Below are positions 23,226 to 30,619 of a DNA stretch of 35,900 bases, one piece after another. A program made the translations under genes and the position numbers. The first letter of the stretch is position 1. Each line of letters opens with the position of its first letter. The notes beneath the pieces are model-generated. The model was not told the DNA's origin and searched no databases. It saw nothing but the letters and a program-made list of their open reading frames with translations. The stretch lies in NCBI GenBank assembly GCA_014874295.1, contig JACWAL010000029.1, forward strand, positions 1-35,900. The letters are read 5' to 3'. Source of the DNA: Microcaldota archaeon (GTDB lineage Archaea; Micrarchaeota; Micrarchaeia; Micrarchaeales; Micrarchaeaceae).

Positions 23226-23780
23226 TCATGCGTACTTGACCGGGTCGCTGCGTGCCAGGAGCTTTTCTAGATGCATGCGTACGGTCTCCTTGATCGCATT
23301 CTGATCGCTTTTGTCCCTAAACGGCCCGCACACCATCCAGTATTCGTCGCAGAACTCTTGCATGCTGACCCCCGTCCTGAGCTTCAGCGCTTCGGGATGG
23401 AGATCCGAAGCGACGACAAAGTAGAACATGCGGCCGTACAGCCTCTTGAAGGACGCAAAATTCGCGAAGTCCTCCTTCGCCTTCGAGATGTGCAGGGACC
23501 CAATTGGGTGAGTCTCTATCATTATCTTCCTTCCGCCGACGGCGAATGGCAGGAGGAAATCCGGGGTGTAAGTTATCAGGGTTTTGCACGATGATATGAT
23601 GTGGAGCCTGAACGGTTCGTACAGCGCCTTTGCGCCCATGTCGACGAGCGCCTCCTTGAAAACCCTCTCGTATCCGCTCTCTGTCCCTGTGTTCCTACGC
23701 AGGATGGCCTCCTCTGAAAATATCCTTACATTCTCGATGGTGTCGCCAGTGCTGTAGAGGGATGCGACTCTCTTCTGCAT
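23226..23780 (-). CDS. Hypothetical protein with possible PD-(D/E)XK nuclease-like core
   Basis: Protein of 184 aa. No family is recognised with certainty. The centre reads YTPDFLLPF, then GGRKIMIETHP, then a helix with AKEDFANFASFKRLYG and a strand RMFYFVVASD. A Pro-Asp followed about 14 residues later by a strand with E-x-H, then helix and strand, is the layout of PD-(D/E)XK nucleases, but the final Lys is His here. The N-terminal part (RRNTGTESGYERVFKEALVD) is helical. A nuclease or DNA/RNA-binding role is a weak inference. A TATA box GATATATATT on the other strand (23801-23810) lies 21-30 bases before ATG 23780, giving a leaderless mRNA. Confidence 0.6.
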   Translation of the reverse strand: MQKRVASLYSTGDTIENVRIFSEEAILRRNTGTESGYERVFKEALVDMGAKALYEPFRLHIISSCKTLITYTPDFLLPFAVGGRKIMIETHPIGSLHISKAKEDFANFASFKRLYGRMFYFVVASDLHPEALKLRTGVSMQEFCDEYWMVCGPFRDKSDQNAIKETVRMHLEKLLARSDPVKYA

Positions 23781-23827
23781 GCTTTTACAGCTGCGGTTTA
23801 GATATATATTGTTTTGCTTGGGCCTCG

Positions 23828-23968
23828 TTAAATGTTGACACTGGGCTTCTTTGCCGCCTTTACATTTCCGAGATTCCTGTCGACCTCGGCTAGCAGTTCA
23901 TTGTACCTGCGAGCCGACCTATTGACCGGCATGATGCCGCCCATGTTAAATACGATGGCCTTTATCAC
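23828..23968 (-). pseudogene. Possible HAD-hydrolase N-terminal fragment directly after tRNA-Ile
   Basis: A 46-codon frame from GTG 23968 reads IKAIVFNMGGIMPVN near its start. This closely resembles HAD-superfamily motif I (I-K-A-I-V-F-D-M-G-G-V), but the nucleophilic Asp is Asn and the frame ends before motifs II-IV. No continuation is seen. The GTG lies 10 bases beyond the tRNA-Ile 3' end on the same strand. It could be a decayed HAD gene or a microprotein. The remaining part of this intergenic stretch contains only the TATA box of the neighbouring 184-aa gene. Confidence 0.35.
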
Positions 23969-23977
23969 AAAATCAGA

Positions 23978-24087
23978 TGGGCCTGGAGAGATTTGAACTC
24001 TCGACCTACGGCTTTCTTCCTGATAAAACTTCTCAATGGGAAGTTTGTTATAAGACCGCCGCTCTAACCAGGCTGAGCTACAAGCCC
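23978..24087 (-). tRNA. tRNA-Ile (UAU) with a 35-nt intron
   Basis: The reverse complement gives acceptor GGGCTTG/CAGGCCC (with one G-U pair) and discriminator A, D arm GCTC-AGCCTGGTTA-GAGC, T arm GAGAG-TTCAAAT-CTCTC, and anticodon stem GCGGT/GCCGT with two G-U pairs. Between the stem halves are 42 nt instead of 7. Removing 35 nt at the canonical 37/38 position (24014-24048) leaves loop CTTATAA with anticodon TAT. The intron can fold into a 7-bp hairpin (AAACTTC/GAAGTTT), and an AAA bulge sits at the 3' splice site as expected for a bulge-helix-bulge substrate, though the helix is imperfect. CCA is not encoded. Most archaea read AUA with an agmatidine-modified CAU anticodon, so a UAU tRNA is unusual. 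Confidence 0.88.
24014..24048 (-). other. Predicted tRNA-Ile intron
   Basis: 35 nt between positions 37 and 38 of the tRNA. It contains the 7-bp stem AAACTTC/GAAGTTT around a CCATTGA loop. Exact boundaries are inferred from keeping a 7-base anticodon loop and a 3-base AAA bulge at the 3' site, to be cut by the archaeal tRNA splicing endonuclease. Confidence 0.7.
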
Positions 24088-24127
24088 ATCAATAGAGTTT
24101 GTATGTTAACGCTTTTATTCTTATCCG

Positions 24128-27100
24128 CTACGTCGTCGTGTAGTTATTCACGATATAGCTCGGCTTCTGCGGTGTTGGAGGTATGGTGCCGGTGAAATTG
24201 TTCAGCGCGAATATGCGCACAGCGTACGTGCCATTGACGTAGTTTATCACGTTGGCCGACCTCGGCGGGTATACAGCAGTCATCCCAGGCAGGTAGCCGA
24301 GGAAGAACCCGCGATAGTAGTTGGATGTGTAGAATCCTGTCGGCGCGTTGGTTATGGTGTCGTTCGGGCCGTTGGGTGTGTAGACTATCAAGTACTGCAG
24401 GTATGTCGGGCCGTTCTGCGAGATCCTTATCGCGCCGAGCGGCTGCTGCCCGAGAGAGATGTACGCGTTCATTGCGGTGCCGTTCGGATAATACAGCCTA
24501 GCTGCGCCGTTGGCATTGGGCTGCAGCGACGCACATACAGTCTGGTTCGACAGGCTGGATCCCACGACCACGTACGAGAGAGCGTACTGGGTAGTATTAC
24601 TAGATATCGAACAATAGTTGCTGAGCGAGGGCTGCTGCAATGATGGCGCGAGTGCCGGCAGCGGTACGAGCGCGAATTCGGGATCGTGCGCCAGCTCACA
24701 GGCAGAAGTGCCGAGCACGAAGGGCTGCTGCGGACTCTGCTGCTTGCCCTGAGATATCGCGAATGCGCGCGACGTGGCGTTTATGTTCACGCACGCCAGG
24801 AAGTCGAGGGCACCCCATTTGCCTATGAGGTCCTGGTCGAACAGCACGTACTTCGTCTGGTTGGTGTTCATGAAGTTAACCAGGGATTCTGGACTGTAGC
24901 TGTCGTTAGACCCTAGCACATAGTGGGCCGCGGTGGCGAAATCTTCCTTTGGCACGGAATTATCTCCCCTGAGCACTGCCCTGCTCTGGCCGAACCAGTT
25001 GATCCAGTCTCCGTAGTCCCACCATGAGAGCACGCGCGGACCTGCAGGTCCGACAGTCCTGTTGATGAACGACATCGCATTGAGCCAGTACTGCGGTATC
25101 TGGTTGCAGAACAGGTTTATGCCTATGCTATTTGTTTGGTTTGATAGGATGCTGCACGCACCTGTCGGGTTGGTGGAGTATGTGGATGCGGCAGATATCG
25201 CCTGTGTTATCGACACGGCTTCTCCTGTTATCATCTGCCCGGCGGCTATGCTCGCTATTTCAATCACGATGAATATGCCGAAGAGGGCCCACATCGCGTT
25301 CCTGCTATGTGGCTTGCCTACGAATATCACGATTACCAGGAAGGCCATCGTGAGGAACGGGGACAGGAAGAACAGCGCCACGGAGAATACACCGTACATC
25401 AGGTCCTTGTGGGTCTCATATGAGCTTCTCAGGTGCATGAAGGTGTCGTGGTGCTCGAACTTGAGCTTGAAGTTGTTGCTCGCGAGCACCCCTATCTCGC
25501 CTATTATTATGCCGAAGAGCATGACGTACGCCGCCGAAAAGTGCGGTATGTACGCAACCTCAGAGAACGCAGCAAGTGCCAGAGGCACTGATATCAGCAG
25601 GTAGAACACACCAGTGTCGCTCCTCCTGCAGAATATGCTGATGAGGAGGAGCGTGATCGCCACCCCCATGACAAGGTATACCATGAACGGGAAGCCGAAG
25701 AAGCTGGCCGCGATCTCGCCCATGCCGGATGCACCGAAGTTGTACAGCAACCCTGTTGGCTCATACTCCTGCACTGTCATGAAGAGCGGGGTAGACGGTG
25801 TTGTGAACTTAGCGCTGAGCGCCACGAGGCCATTTATCGGCTCCCCAAGGGGTGTAAAGAGTATCGCTATGCCAACGATTGCCAGCAGCAGCACTAGCCA
25901 GCCTATCCTTGTCTTCGCATCGACCTTCTTGAACAGTATGCTCCTGCGGTGCAGGAAAGTCGGCAGCATGTCTATTATAGCGATGAATATCAATGCGAGT
26001 GCCGGCAGCGCTATCGTCACCGGGATGCCGAGCACTGACGGCAGTCCCGACCCATATACGGCGCCGTATGGCTCGTATATGGCAAGGAATACTGCTATCA
26101 CTATCAGCACTATGATGTTCATCTTGTAGAAGTCCTTGCTGACGCCTCCCCTCAGTGAGCTTATTATCCCCTGCACGACTATATAGATTGCGAGCACTCC
26201 TGCATCGACCGTGTAGTAGTGCGCGCCGAGGAATGTCGAAGCGAACGCTATTCCTGCGAGTACCGCGAGCCTCTTGCTCTTCATGTCCTTTATCGCGAGC
26301 ATGTACGCCATGAAGAAGAAGAACAGCGTGAATATCCCCCACGGCTGCAACAGCTGCTGGCCGCCTATGAACGTCGTGAAGAGTATTGGGACGGAAGCTG
26401 CAAACGCAGCTCCAACAAGACCGACGTACTCGTCATACTCCCTGTAGAGCAGCACGAATATGACGAAGACTAGCAGCGCTGCCGTTATCGGCGGGTAGAG
26501 GCTGCTGACGTAGCTCATGAGTGTCGTGTTGAACGACGACACCATCCCGTTGAATCCGGCAGTGAGTTCGTACCAGTACGCCTCAAGGTACGGGACTATC
26601 GGCTGCACCCTTGTCACAGTGCCGGCAGAGACCACCGGCCATGCCGAATTTGATAGAAGGGGCTGGTATCCGAGCGTGACGAGCCTCTGTGTATTGAGCA
26701 TGTCGTAATACGAGTCGAATTGGAAGAACGTCGGTGTGACACCTATGTTCTCCACCCTTGTGTAAAGCGTGACGAGTATGAGTATGACGAGCAGCGCCCA
26801 GACCCATGTCTGCACCTTATGCGCATGTCTTGCATCGTGGTGCTCGGGCTCCTGCTGCTGGGCTTCACGCTTCTTCCCTGTTATGATGGGTGCGAGATCG
26901 CCAAACACGCCCTCCTTGTAGCATATGACCGCAGCGACGATCGTGATGAGGAGCGCATTGGCCTCGAAAAGCGTGGCGGAGAACGCGAAGAAGTGGATGT
27001 AGTCCATGAAGTATGACTCGATCCACGTCAGAGTAGCCGGGGCGATGAGCCCGAATATCAGGCCTATGCCTACGATCTCAAAAAGGTGCAGCCTTGTGCC

Positions 27101-27181
27101 CTTGAGGAGCGCGAGTGCGAGAAGCACTCCTGGCACGGCTATCGACAGGAATGCGATTATCGCGGGTAGGAACACGTCCAT
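24128..27181 (-). CDS. aglB: Oligosaccharyltransferase AglB (STT3 family)
   Basis: Protein of 1017 aa. It transfers a lipid-linked glycan to Asn of N-x-S/T sequons on the outer face of the membrane. The first 650 residues carry about a dozen membrane helices. The first external loop has the acidic FDSYYDM motif (D156 and D160, metal binding). The second large loop has T469-V-Q-E472, the T-I-x-E-type motif. The extracytoplasmic C-terminal domain begins with the catalytic WWDYG motif (720-724, VLSWWDYGDWINWFG). The remaining 290 residues are beta-rich and contain many sequons themselves. ATG 27181 lies four bases after the uS3 stop, so aglB is apparently the last gene of the ribosomal operon, where uL29 would be expected. 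Confidence 0.95.
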   Translation of the reverse strand: MDVFLPAIIAFLSIAVPGVLLALALLKGTRLHLFEIVGIGLIFGLIAPATLTWIESYFMDYIHFFAFSATLFEANALLITIVAAVICYKEGVFGDLAPIITGKKREAQQQEPEHHDARHAHKVQTWVWALLVILILVTLYTRVENIGVTPTFFQFDSYYDMLNTQRLVTLGYQPLLSNSAWPVVSAGTVTRVQPIVPYLEAYWYELTAGFNGMVSSFNTTLMSYVSSLYPPITAALLVFVIFVLLYREYDEYVGLVGAAFAASVPILFTTFIGGQQLLQPWGIFTLFFFFMAYMLAIKDMKSKRLAVLAGIAFASTFLGAHYYTVDAGVLAIYIVVQGIISSLRGGVSKDFYKMNIIVLIVIAVFLAIYEPYGAVYGSGLPSVLGIPVTIALPALALIFIAIIDMLPTFLHRRSILFKKVDAKTRIGWLVLLLAIVGIAILFTPLGEPINGLVALSAKFTTPSTPLFMTVQEYEPTGLLYNFGASGMGEIAASFFGFPFMVYLVMGVAITLLLISIFCRRSDTGVFYLLISVPLALAAFSEVAYIPHFSAAYVMLFGIIIGEIGVLASNNFKLKFEHHDTFMHLRSSYETHKDLMYGVFSVALFFLSPFLTMAFLVIVIFVGKPHSRNAMWALFGIFIVIEIASIAAGQMITGEAVSITQAISAASTYSTNPTGACSILSNQTNSIGINLFCNQIPQYWLNAMSFINRTVGPAGPRVLSWWDYGDWINWFGQSRAVLRGDNSVPKEDFATAAHYVLGSNDSYSPESLVNFMNTNQTKYVLFDQDLIGKWGALDFLACVNINATSRAFAISQGKQQSPQQPFVLGTSACELAHDPEFALVPLPALAPSLQQPSLSNYCSISSNTTQYALSYVVVGSSLSNQTVCASLQPNANGAARLYYPNGTAMNAYISLGQQPLGAIRISQNGPTYLQYLIVYTPNGPNDTITNAPTGFYTSNYYRGFFLGYLPGMTAVYPPRSANVINYVNGTYAVRIFALNNFTGTIPPTPQKPSYIVNNYTTT

Positions 27182-27185
27182 TGCA

Positions 27186-27818
27186 TCAGCTGTGCAGTAT
27201 GAGCTTCGGCAGCTCTATCTGCTTGATCTCGCGGTCGGGGAACTTCGTGCCCGGGGGCACTATCCTCACCTTGATGCCTATCGCGCCATACTTCGGCAGT
27301 GCGGTTGCGACTCCGACCCTCACGAGGTTGGTCACGTCGCCCGCCTTCGGTATGTATCCGACGCTTTTCCTGAGGCTCTTGTGGCGCGCGTTCTTCGGCA
27401 CGAGCTTGCCCGCTATTATTATTTCTGCGCCGAGCGCGCCGTTTTCCATTATGCTCTTGAGCGTGCTTTGCAAGATCTTCCTGAAGTTTATGCCCCGCTC
27501 CAGCTTCTGGGCGATGTCCCTCGCCACGAGCAGGGGCTCGAGCATCCTGTTCTCAACCTCGATGATGCTTATCTGGGGGTTCTTCATCTTGAACCTCTCC
27601 TTTGTCTGCTCGGTGAGCATATCAATCGTCTTGCCGCCCTTCCCGATGACCCTTCCGGGATTAAGCACGTAGACCGTTATCCTCGTTATGACGGGTGTCT
27701 TCTGTATCTCCACTCTCGAGAAGCCCGCCTTCGCTATCTCCTTGCTGAGGAACTTGGAGATCTCATACTTAATCATCGCGTCGTCTATGAATGTTCTCTC
27801 TATGGCCATGCTTATCAT
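27186..27818 (-). CDS. rps3: Ribosomal protein uS3
   Basis: Protein of 210 aa. It binds the 30S head and the mRNA entry channel. The N-terminal archaeal S3 signature (FIDDAMIKYEISKFLSKEIA) precedes the KH domain with NPGRVIGKGGKTIDMLT. The C-terminal domain has GAEIIIAGKL, KSVGYIPKAGD and a PKYGAIGIKVRIVPPG ending. The first ATG overlaps the uL22 stop by four bases (ATGA); the alternative ATG three codons later gives MAIERTF. Following uS3 is aglB rather than uL29. Confidence 0.97.
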   Translation of the reverse strand: MISMAIERTFIDDAMIKYEISKFLSKEIAKAGFSRVEIQKTPVITRITVYVLNPGRVIGKGGKTIDMLTEQTKERFKMKNPQISIIEVENRMLEPLLVARDIAQKLERGINFRKILQSTLKSIMENGALGAEIIIAGKLVPKNARHKSLRKSVGYIPKAGDVTNLVRVGVATALPKYGAIGIKVRIVPPGTKFPDREIKQIELPKLILHS

Positions 27819-28474
27819 TCTTTCTTTGCTTCATTCTTTGGCGCTGCCTGCTTTTGCTCCTTCTTCTCGGGCTGCGGCTTCGCTGTTGATTGAGTTGCTG
27901 GTTTCTTTAATGCTTTCTCTTTGTTCTCGTTTACCTTCTGAGTGTGCACCTCGTGTGAGCCGCGCTTGATGCTGTGTTTCATCCTCTCGCTGAGACCCTT
28001 CTCAGTGCCCTTCGCTATCCCAAGCTCGAGCTTCGCGAACTCTAGGTCCGTGTGCCTGCTCGTGGCGTAGCCGTAGCTTCCTCCTATGAAGAGCTTGCCC
28101 TTCGGCGGACCCATCCTCATTATATTGGTCTTGTTCGCGGCCGCGTGCACGACGAACATGACGTCGGGCTCGAAGCCCTTGTTCCTGGAATTCGCCATCG
28201 CATTAAGCAGCGCCTTGCGCACTATGCCGGCGCACTTTATCGGGTACCTTCCCTTCTTGCCGCCGAGGTCGTGCCTTGATCCCATGTGCGCATTGTGCCT
28301 CCTGTAGAGGACGGCGCGACCGTTCTCCTCGCTCTCAAGTATGGAGAGCGCCACCGGCACAGGCTTGTACCTTATGGAGTCGCAGACTGCGCACAGGTCC
28401 TTGAAGCTCGCATTTATGTCTTTCATGTGCGCGAATATTATACCGTCGCGGTCGCGGTTGAATGAGTATTCCAT
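27815..28474 (-). CDS. rpl22: Ribosomal protein uL22 with charged C-terminal tail
   Basis: Protein of 219 aa. It lines the ribosomal exit tunnel of the 50S subunit. The body shows FKDLCAVCDSIRYKPVPVAL, HDLGGKKGRYPIKCAGIVRK, FVVHAAANKTNIMRMGPPKG and the HTDLEF strand near the tunnel loop. A Lys/Gln/Pro/Ala-rich tail of about 45 residues (KPATQSTAKPQPEKKEQKQA) extends beyond the usual archaeal end. ATG 28474 overlaps the uS19 stop by one base (TGATG); a GTG one codon upstream is less likely. Confidence 0.96.
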   Translation of the reverse strand: MEYSFNRDRDGIIFAHMKDINASFKDLCAVCDSIRYKPVPVALSILESEENGRAVLYRRHNAHMGSRHDLGGKKGRYPIKCAGIVRKALLNAMANSRNKGFEPDVMFVVHAAANKTNIMRMGPPKGKLFIGGSYGYATSRHTDLEFAKLELGIAKGTEKGLSERMKHSIKRGSHEVHTQKVNENKEKALKKPATQSTAKPQPEKKEQKQAAPKNEAKKE

Positions 28475-28866
28475 CACTTTTCACCCAGTGCCTTGCTTCC
28501 CTTAGTGGCCCTTATTCCGGGAGCGGAATGCTGCACGCGCTTCGTCGTGAACGCGAAGTCGCCCAGCCTGTACCCTACCATGTTGGCCGTTATAGTCAGG
28601 TTCTGGAACTCCTTCCCGTTGTGCACGGCGAACTTCATGCCTATCCACTGAGGGATTATTACTGCCTCGCGAACGTGCGTCCTTATTGGCTTGTCGTTCT
28701 TGGACTTTCTGTACTCCTCTGCTTTCTTGAACAGCTCCCTGTACCTCAGGAAGTTGCGCTTGACGCTGCGCCTGGCCCTCGAGTTGGCCAGCCTGAGGAA
28801 CTCCTCGCCGCTCAGCTTAGACACCTGGTCGGCCGTCATTCCCTTAAACACTATGCGCTCTACCAT
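28474..28866 (-). CDS. rps19: Ribosomal protein uS19
   Basis: Protein of 130 aa in the 30S head. It shows the archaeal-type N-terminus (VFKGMTADQVSKLSGEEFLR), a helical KKAEEYRKSKNDKPIRTHVR region and the conserved core EAVIIPQWIGMKFAVHNGKE, MVGYRLGDFAFTTKRVQHSA. It starts five bases after the uL2 stop within the S10-type operon. Confidence 0.97.
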   Translation of the reverse strand: MVERIVFKGMTADQVSKLSGEEFLRLANSRARRSVKRNFLRYRELFKKAEEYRKSKNDKPIRTHVREAVIIPQWIGMKFAVHNGKEFQNLTITANMVGYRLGDFAFTTKRVQHSAPGIRATKGSKALGEK

Positions 28867-28870
28867 GCTA

Positions 28871-29578
28871 TCACTTCCTCCTTCCTACGCGCCTCGCCGC
28901 TATGTGGCCGACCTTCCTTCCAGGGGGTGCGTTCCTTGACGTCATACTGCTCTTACCCTTGTGGTGCTGCTTCCCTCCGAATGGGTGGTCTACTGGGTTC
29001 ATTTTCACACCCCTGTTGGTAGGCCACGTCCTGTTAAGCACGTGGTAAATGTAATAGCTCTTACCCGCCTTGACGAGCGGCTGCTCGAGGAATCCCCCAC
29101 CTGAAACAATTCCGAGCTGCGCCCTGCACTCGCTGTCGAGTGAGATGGTAGTCTTGCTGGGCAGCTTGACGAGCACGTTGCCCTCGTTGTGTGCGGTTAT
29201 GAAGGCAGAGGATCCCGCCGTTCTGACCAACCTGCCGCCGTCGCCGGGCCTGAACTCTATGTTGTATATCGGCACTCCTTTTGGTATCTCCGAGAGCTTG
29301 AGCACGCTGCCGAGACCGTACGACTTGTAGCCTATGTAGACCCTGTCGCCGACGCTTATCCCTTCTGGGGCGAGCAGCGTCGATTCGGAGAAGTCATCAT
29401 AGAGCACTGACATAATCGGTGCTGTATGGCCCGTGCTGTTGAAGAATCCTGTCACTTCCCCTACTATCTTGGATCCCCTGTTGGGAGTGTACTTGACGTT
29501 GGCGTCGAAGGTGTGCGGCAGCTTCCTGTACACGTTGCTTCCCTTTCCGCGCCTCTGCTGCCTCAGTTTCCTCGGCAT
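28871..29578 (-). CDS. rpl2: Ribosomal protein uL2
   Basis: Protein of 235 aa near the peptidyl transferase centre of the 50S subunit. It has the archaeal N-terminus (RKLRQQRRGKGSNVYRKL), the GVPIYNIEFRPGDGGRLVRT segment, the SGGGFLEQPLVKAGKSYY motif and the catalytic-site-proximal C-terminus VKMNPVDHPFGGKQHHKGKS including the conserved His. It starts three bases after the uL23 stop. Confidence 0.98.
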   Translation of the reverse strand: MPRKLRQQRRGKGSNVYRKLPHTFDANVKYTPNRGSKIVGEVTGFFNSTGHTAPIMSVLYDDFSESTLLAPEGISVGDRVYIGYKSYGLGSVLKLSEIPKGVPIYNIEFRPGDGGRLVRTAGSSAFITAHNEGNVLVKLPSKTTISLDSECRAQLGIVSGGGFLEQPLVKAGKSYYIYHVLNRTWPTNRGVKMNPVDHPFGGKQHHKGKSSMTSRNAPPGRKVGHIAARRVGRRK

Positions 29579-29581
29579 CTA

Positions 29582-29833
29582 TCACACCAGTTTGAGCTTT
29601 ATCGCTATGTCGCTAGCCTTGTATGGCTGCTTCAGTTTTATGAACGCCTTCTTGACGTTGGAGGGCATATTGACAGTATTGATGCGGTCGACCTTGACGT
29701 TGAAGGTCTCCTCAAACTCCTTGCGTATGTCAGTCTTGCTCGCACGGAAGTCCGTGACGTATATTATTGTGTTAGACTTGTCGACCATCCCAACAGCCTT
29801 TTCCGTTGCCATTGGATACTTGAGCACTCTCAT
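29582..29833 (-). CDS. rpl23: Ribosomal protein uL23
   Basis: Protein of 83 aa, the standard archaeal length. It lies at the tunnel exit, where it docks signal recognition particle and chaperones. Recognisable parts are YPMATEKAVGMVDKSNTIIY, SKTDIRKEFEETFNVKVDRI and the final KKAFIKL/ASDIAIKL strands. The ATG shares its first base with the uL4 stop (TAATG), implying translational coupling. Confidence 0.97.
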   Translation of the reverse strand: MRVLKYPMATEKAVGMVDKSNTIIYVTDFRASKTDIRKEFEETFNVKVDRINTVNMPSNVKKAFIKLKQPYKASDIAIKLKLV

Positions 29834-30618
29834 TATCTCAACTCCTCCGCGTACTTGGCCTGCGAGCCGAGCGACATCTTATGTACTTCCGAATCGACGC
29901 TGTTGAGCGCAGATTCGCTCCACAAGATGGGCCTGCCGGGGTTCCCTCCGGGCGCAAGCGCGTTAACCGTGAGCTTCTCTACAGTGCACGCGTCTATTCC
30001 GGGTATGTTGCGGGCGGCCTTTACCGCGCCCTTGTCATCCTTGACTATCACTAGAAGCGAGCGCTTATAGTGCCTGACACGGGATCCCCTGCGCAGGCCC
30101 TTGCCGAGCCTCTTCTTCCTGCCTTCATCGAGCTGCTTCCCGAGTTTGAGGGCCTCTATTACGATGACCATGTCCTTCGTCTTCTTTATCTGCTCTATGG
30201 AATCGTCGACCACAATGCTCTTCCCTGCAGAGGCCGCTATTGAGCTGATGAGAGCACCCTGGTACTCGCGCCTGTTCATCTCCTCTTTGATGATCTTCTC
30301 GACCATGTGTGGGTGGGCGCGCTTCCCCTTTACCGCGGAAGGTATACGCTTGACCTTGCCCTGCCTGCCTCCGCCGAGCTTTTCTCTAGGCCTTATCGCA
30401 ATTCCCATGTGCCTTCCCGACCTGTACTCGTTCATTGCTCCGTAGTACGTGGCAGTCGTCTGCATGCCAGCGAGCACGAAGTGTCCCTGCGGCTGCAGGT
30501 TAAACGAGTTCTCGGCTATCGCTGCCCTCCTTATCAGCTCTGGCTTCGCTTCCGTGGAGAATGCCTTCGGCACAACGATGTCCTTTTTGCCATTACCCTT
30601 GGTATCATAAACCTGCAT
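29833..30618 (-). CDS. rpl4: Ribosomal protein uL4
   Basis: Protein of 261 aa. It lines the exit tunnel with an extended loop: TTATYYGAMNEYRSGRHMGI, REKLGGGRQGKVKRIPSAVK and GKRAHPHMVEKIIKEEMNRR. The C-terminal Rossmann-like part has KDMVIVIEALKLGKQLDEGR, a RRGSRVRHYKRSLLVIVKDD strand and the archaeal end LTVNALAPGGNPGRPILWSE. It starts one base after the uL3 stop. Confidence 0.98.
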   Translation of the reverse strand: MQVYDTKGNGKKDIVVPKAFSTEAKPELIRRAAIAENSFNLQPQGHFVLAGMQTTATYYGAMNEYRSGRHMGIAIRPREKLGGGRQGKVKRIPSAVKGKRAHPHMVEKIIKEEMNRREYQGALISSIAASAGKSIVVDDSIEQIKKTKDMVIVIEALKLGKQLDEGRKKRLGKGLRRGSRVRHYKRSLLVIVKDDKGAVKAARNIPGIDACTVEKLTVNALAPGGNPGRPILWSESALNSVDSEVHKMSLGSQAKYAEELR

Positions 30619-30619
30619 A

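Noticed and set aside
27006-27893. A 295-codon plus-strand frame across uS3 and the aglB start
   Set aside because: It is antisense to two well-recognised genes in an operon, with no motif of its own.
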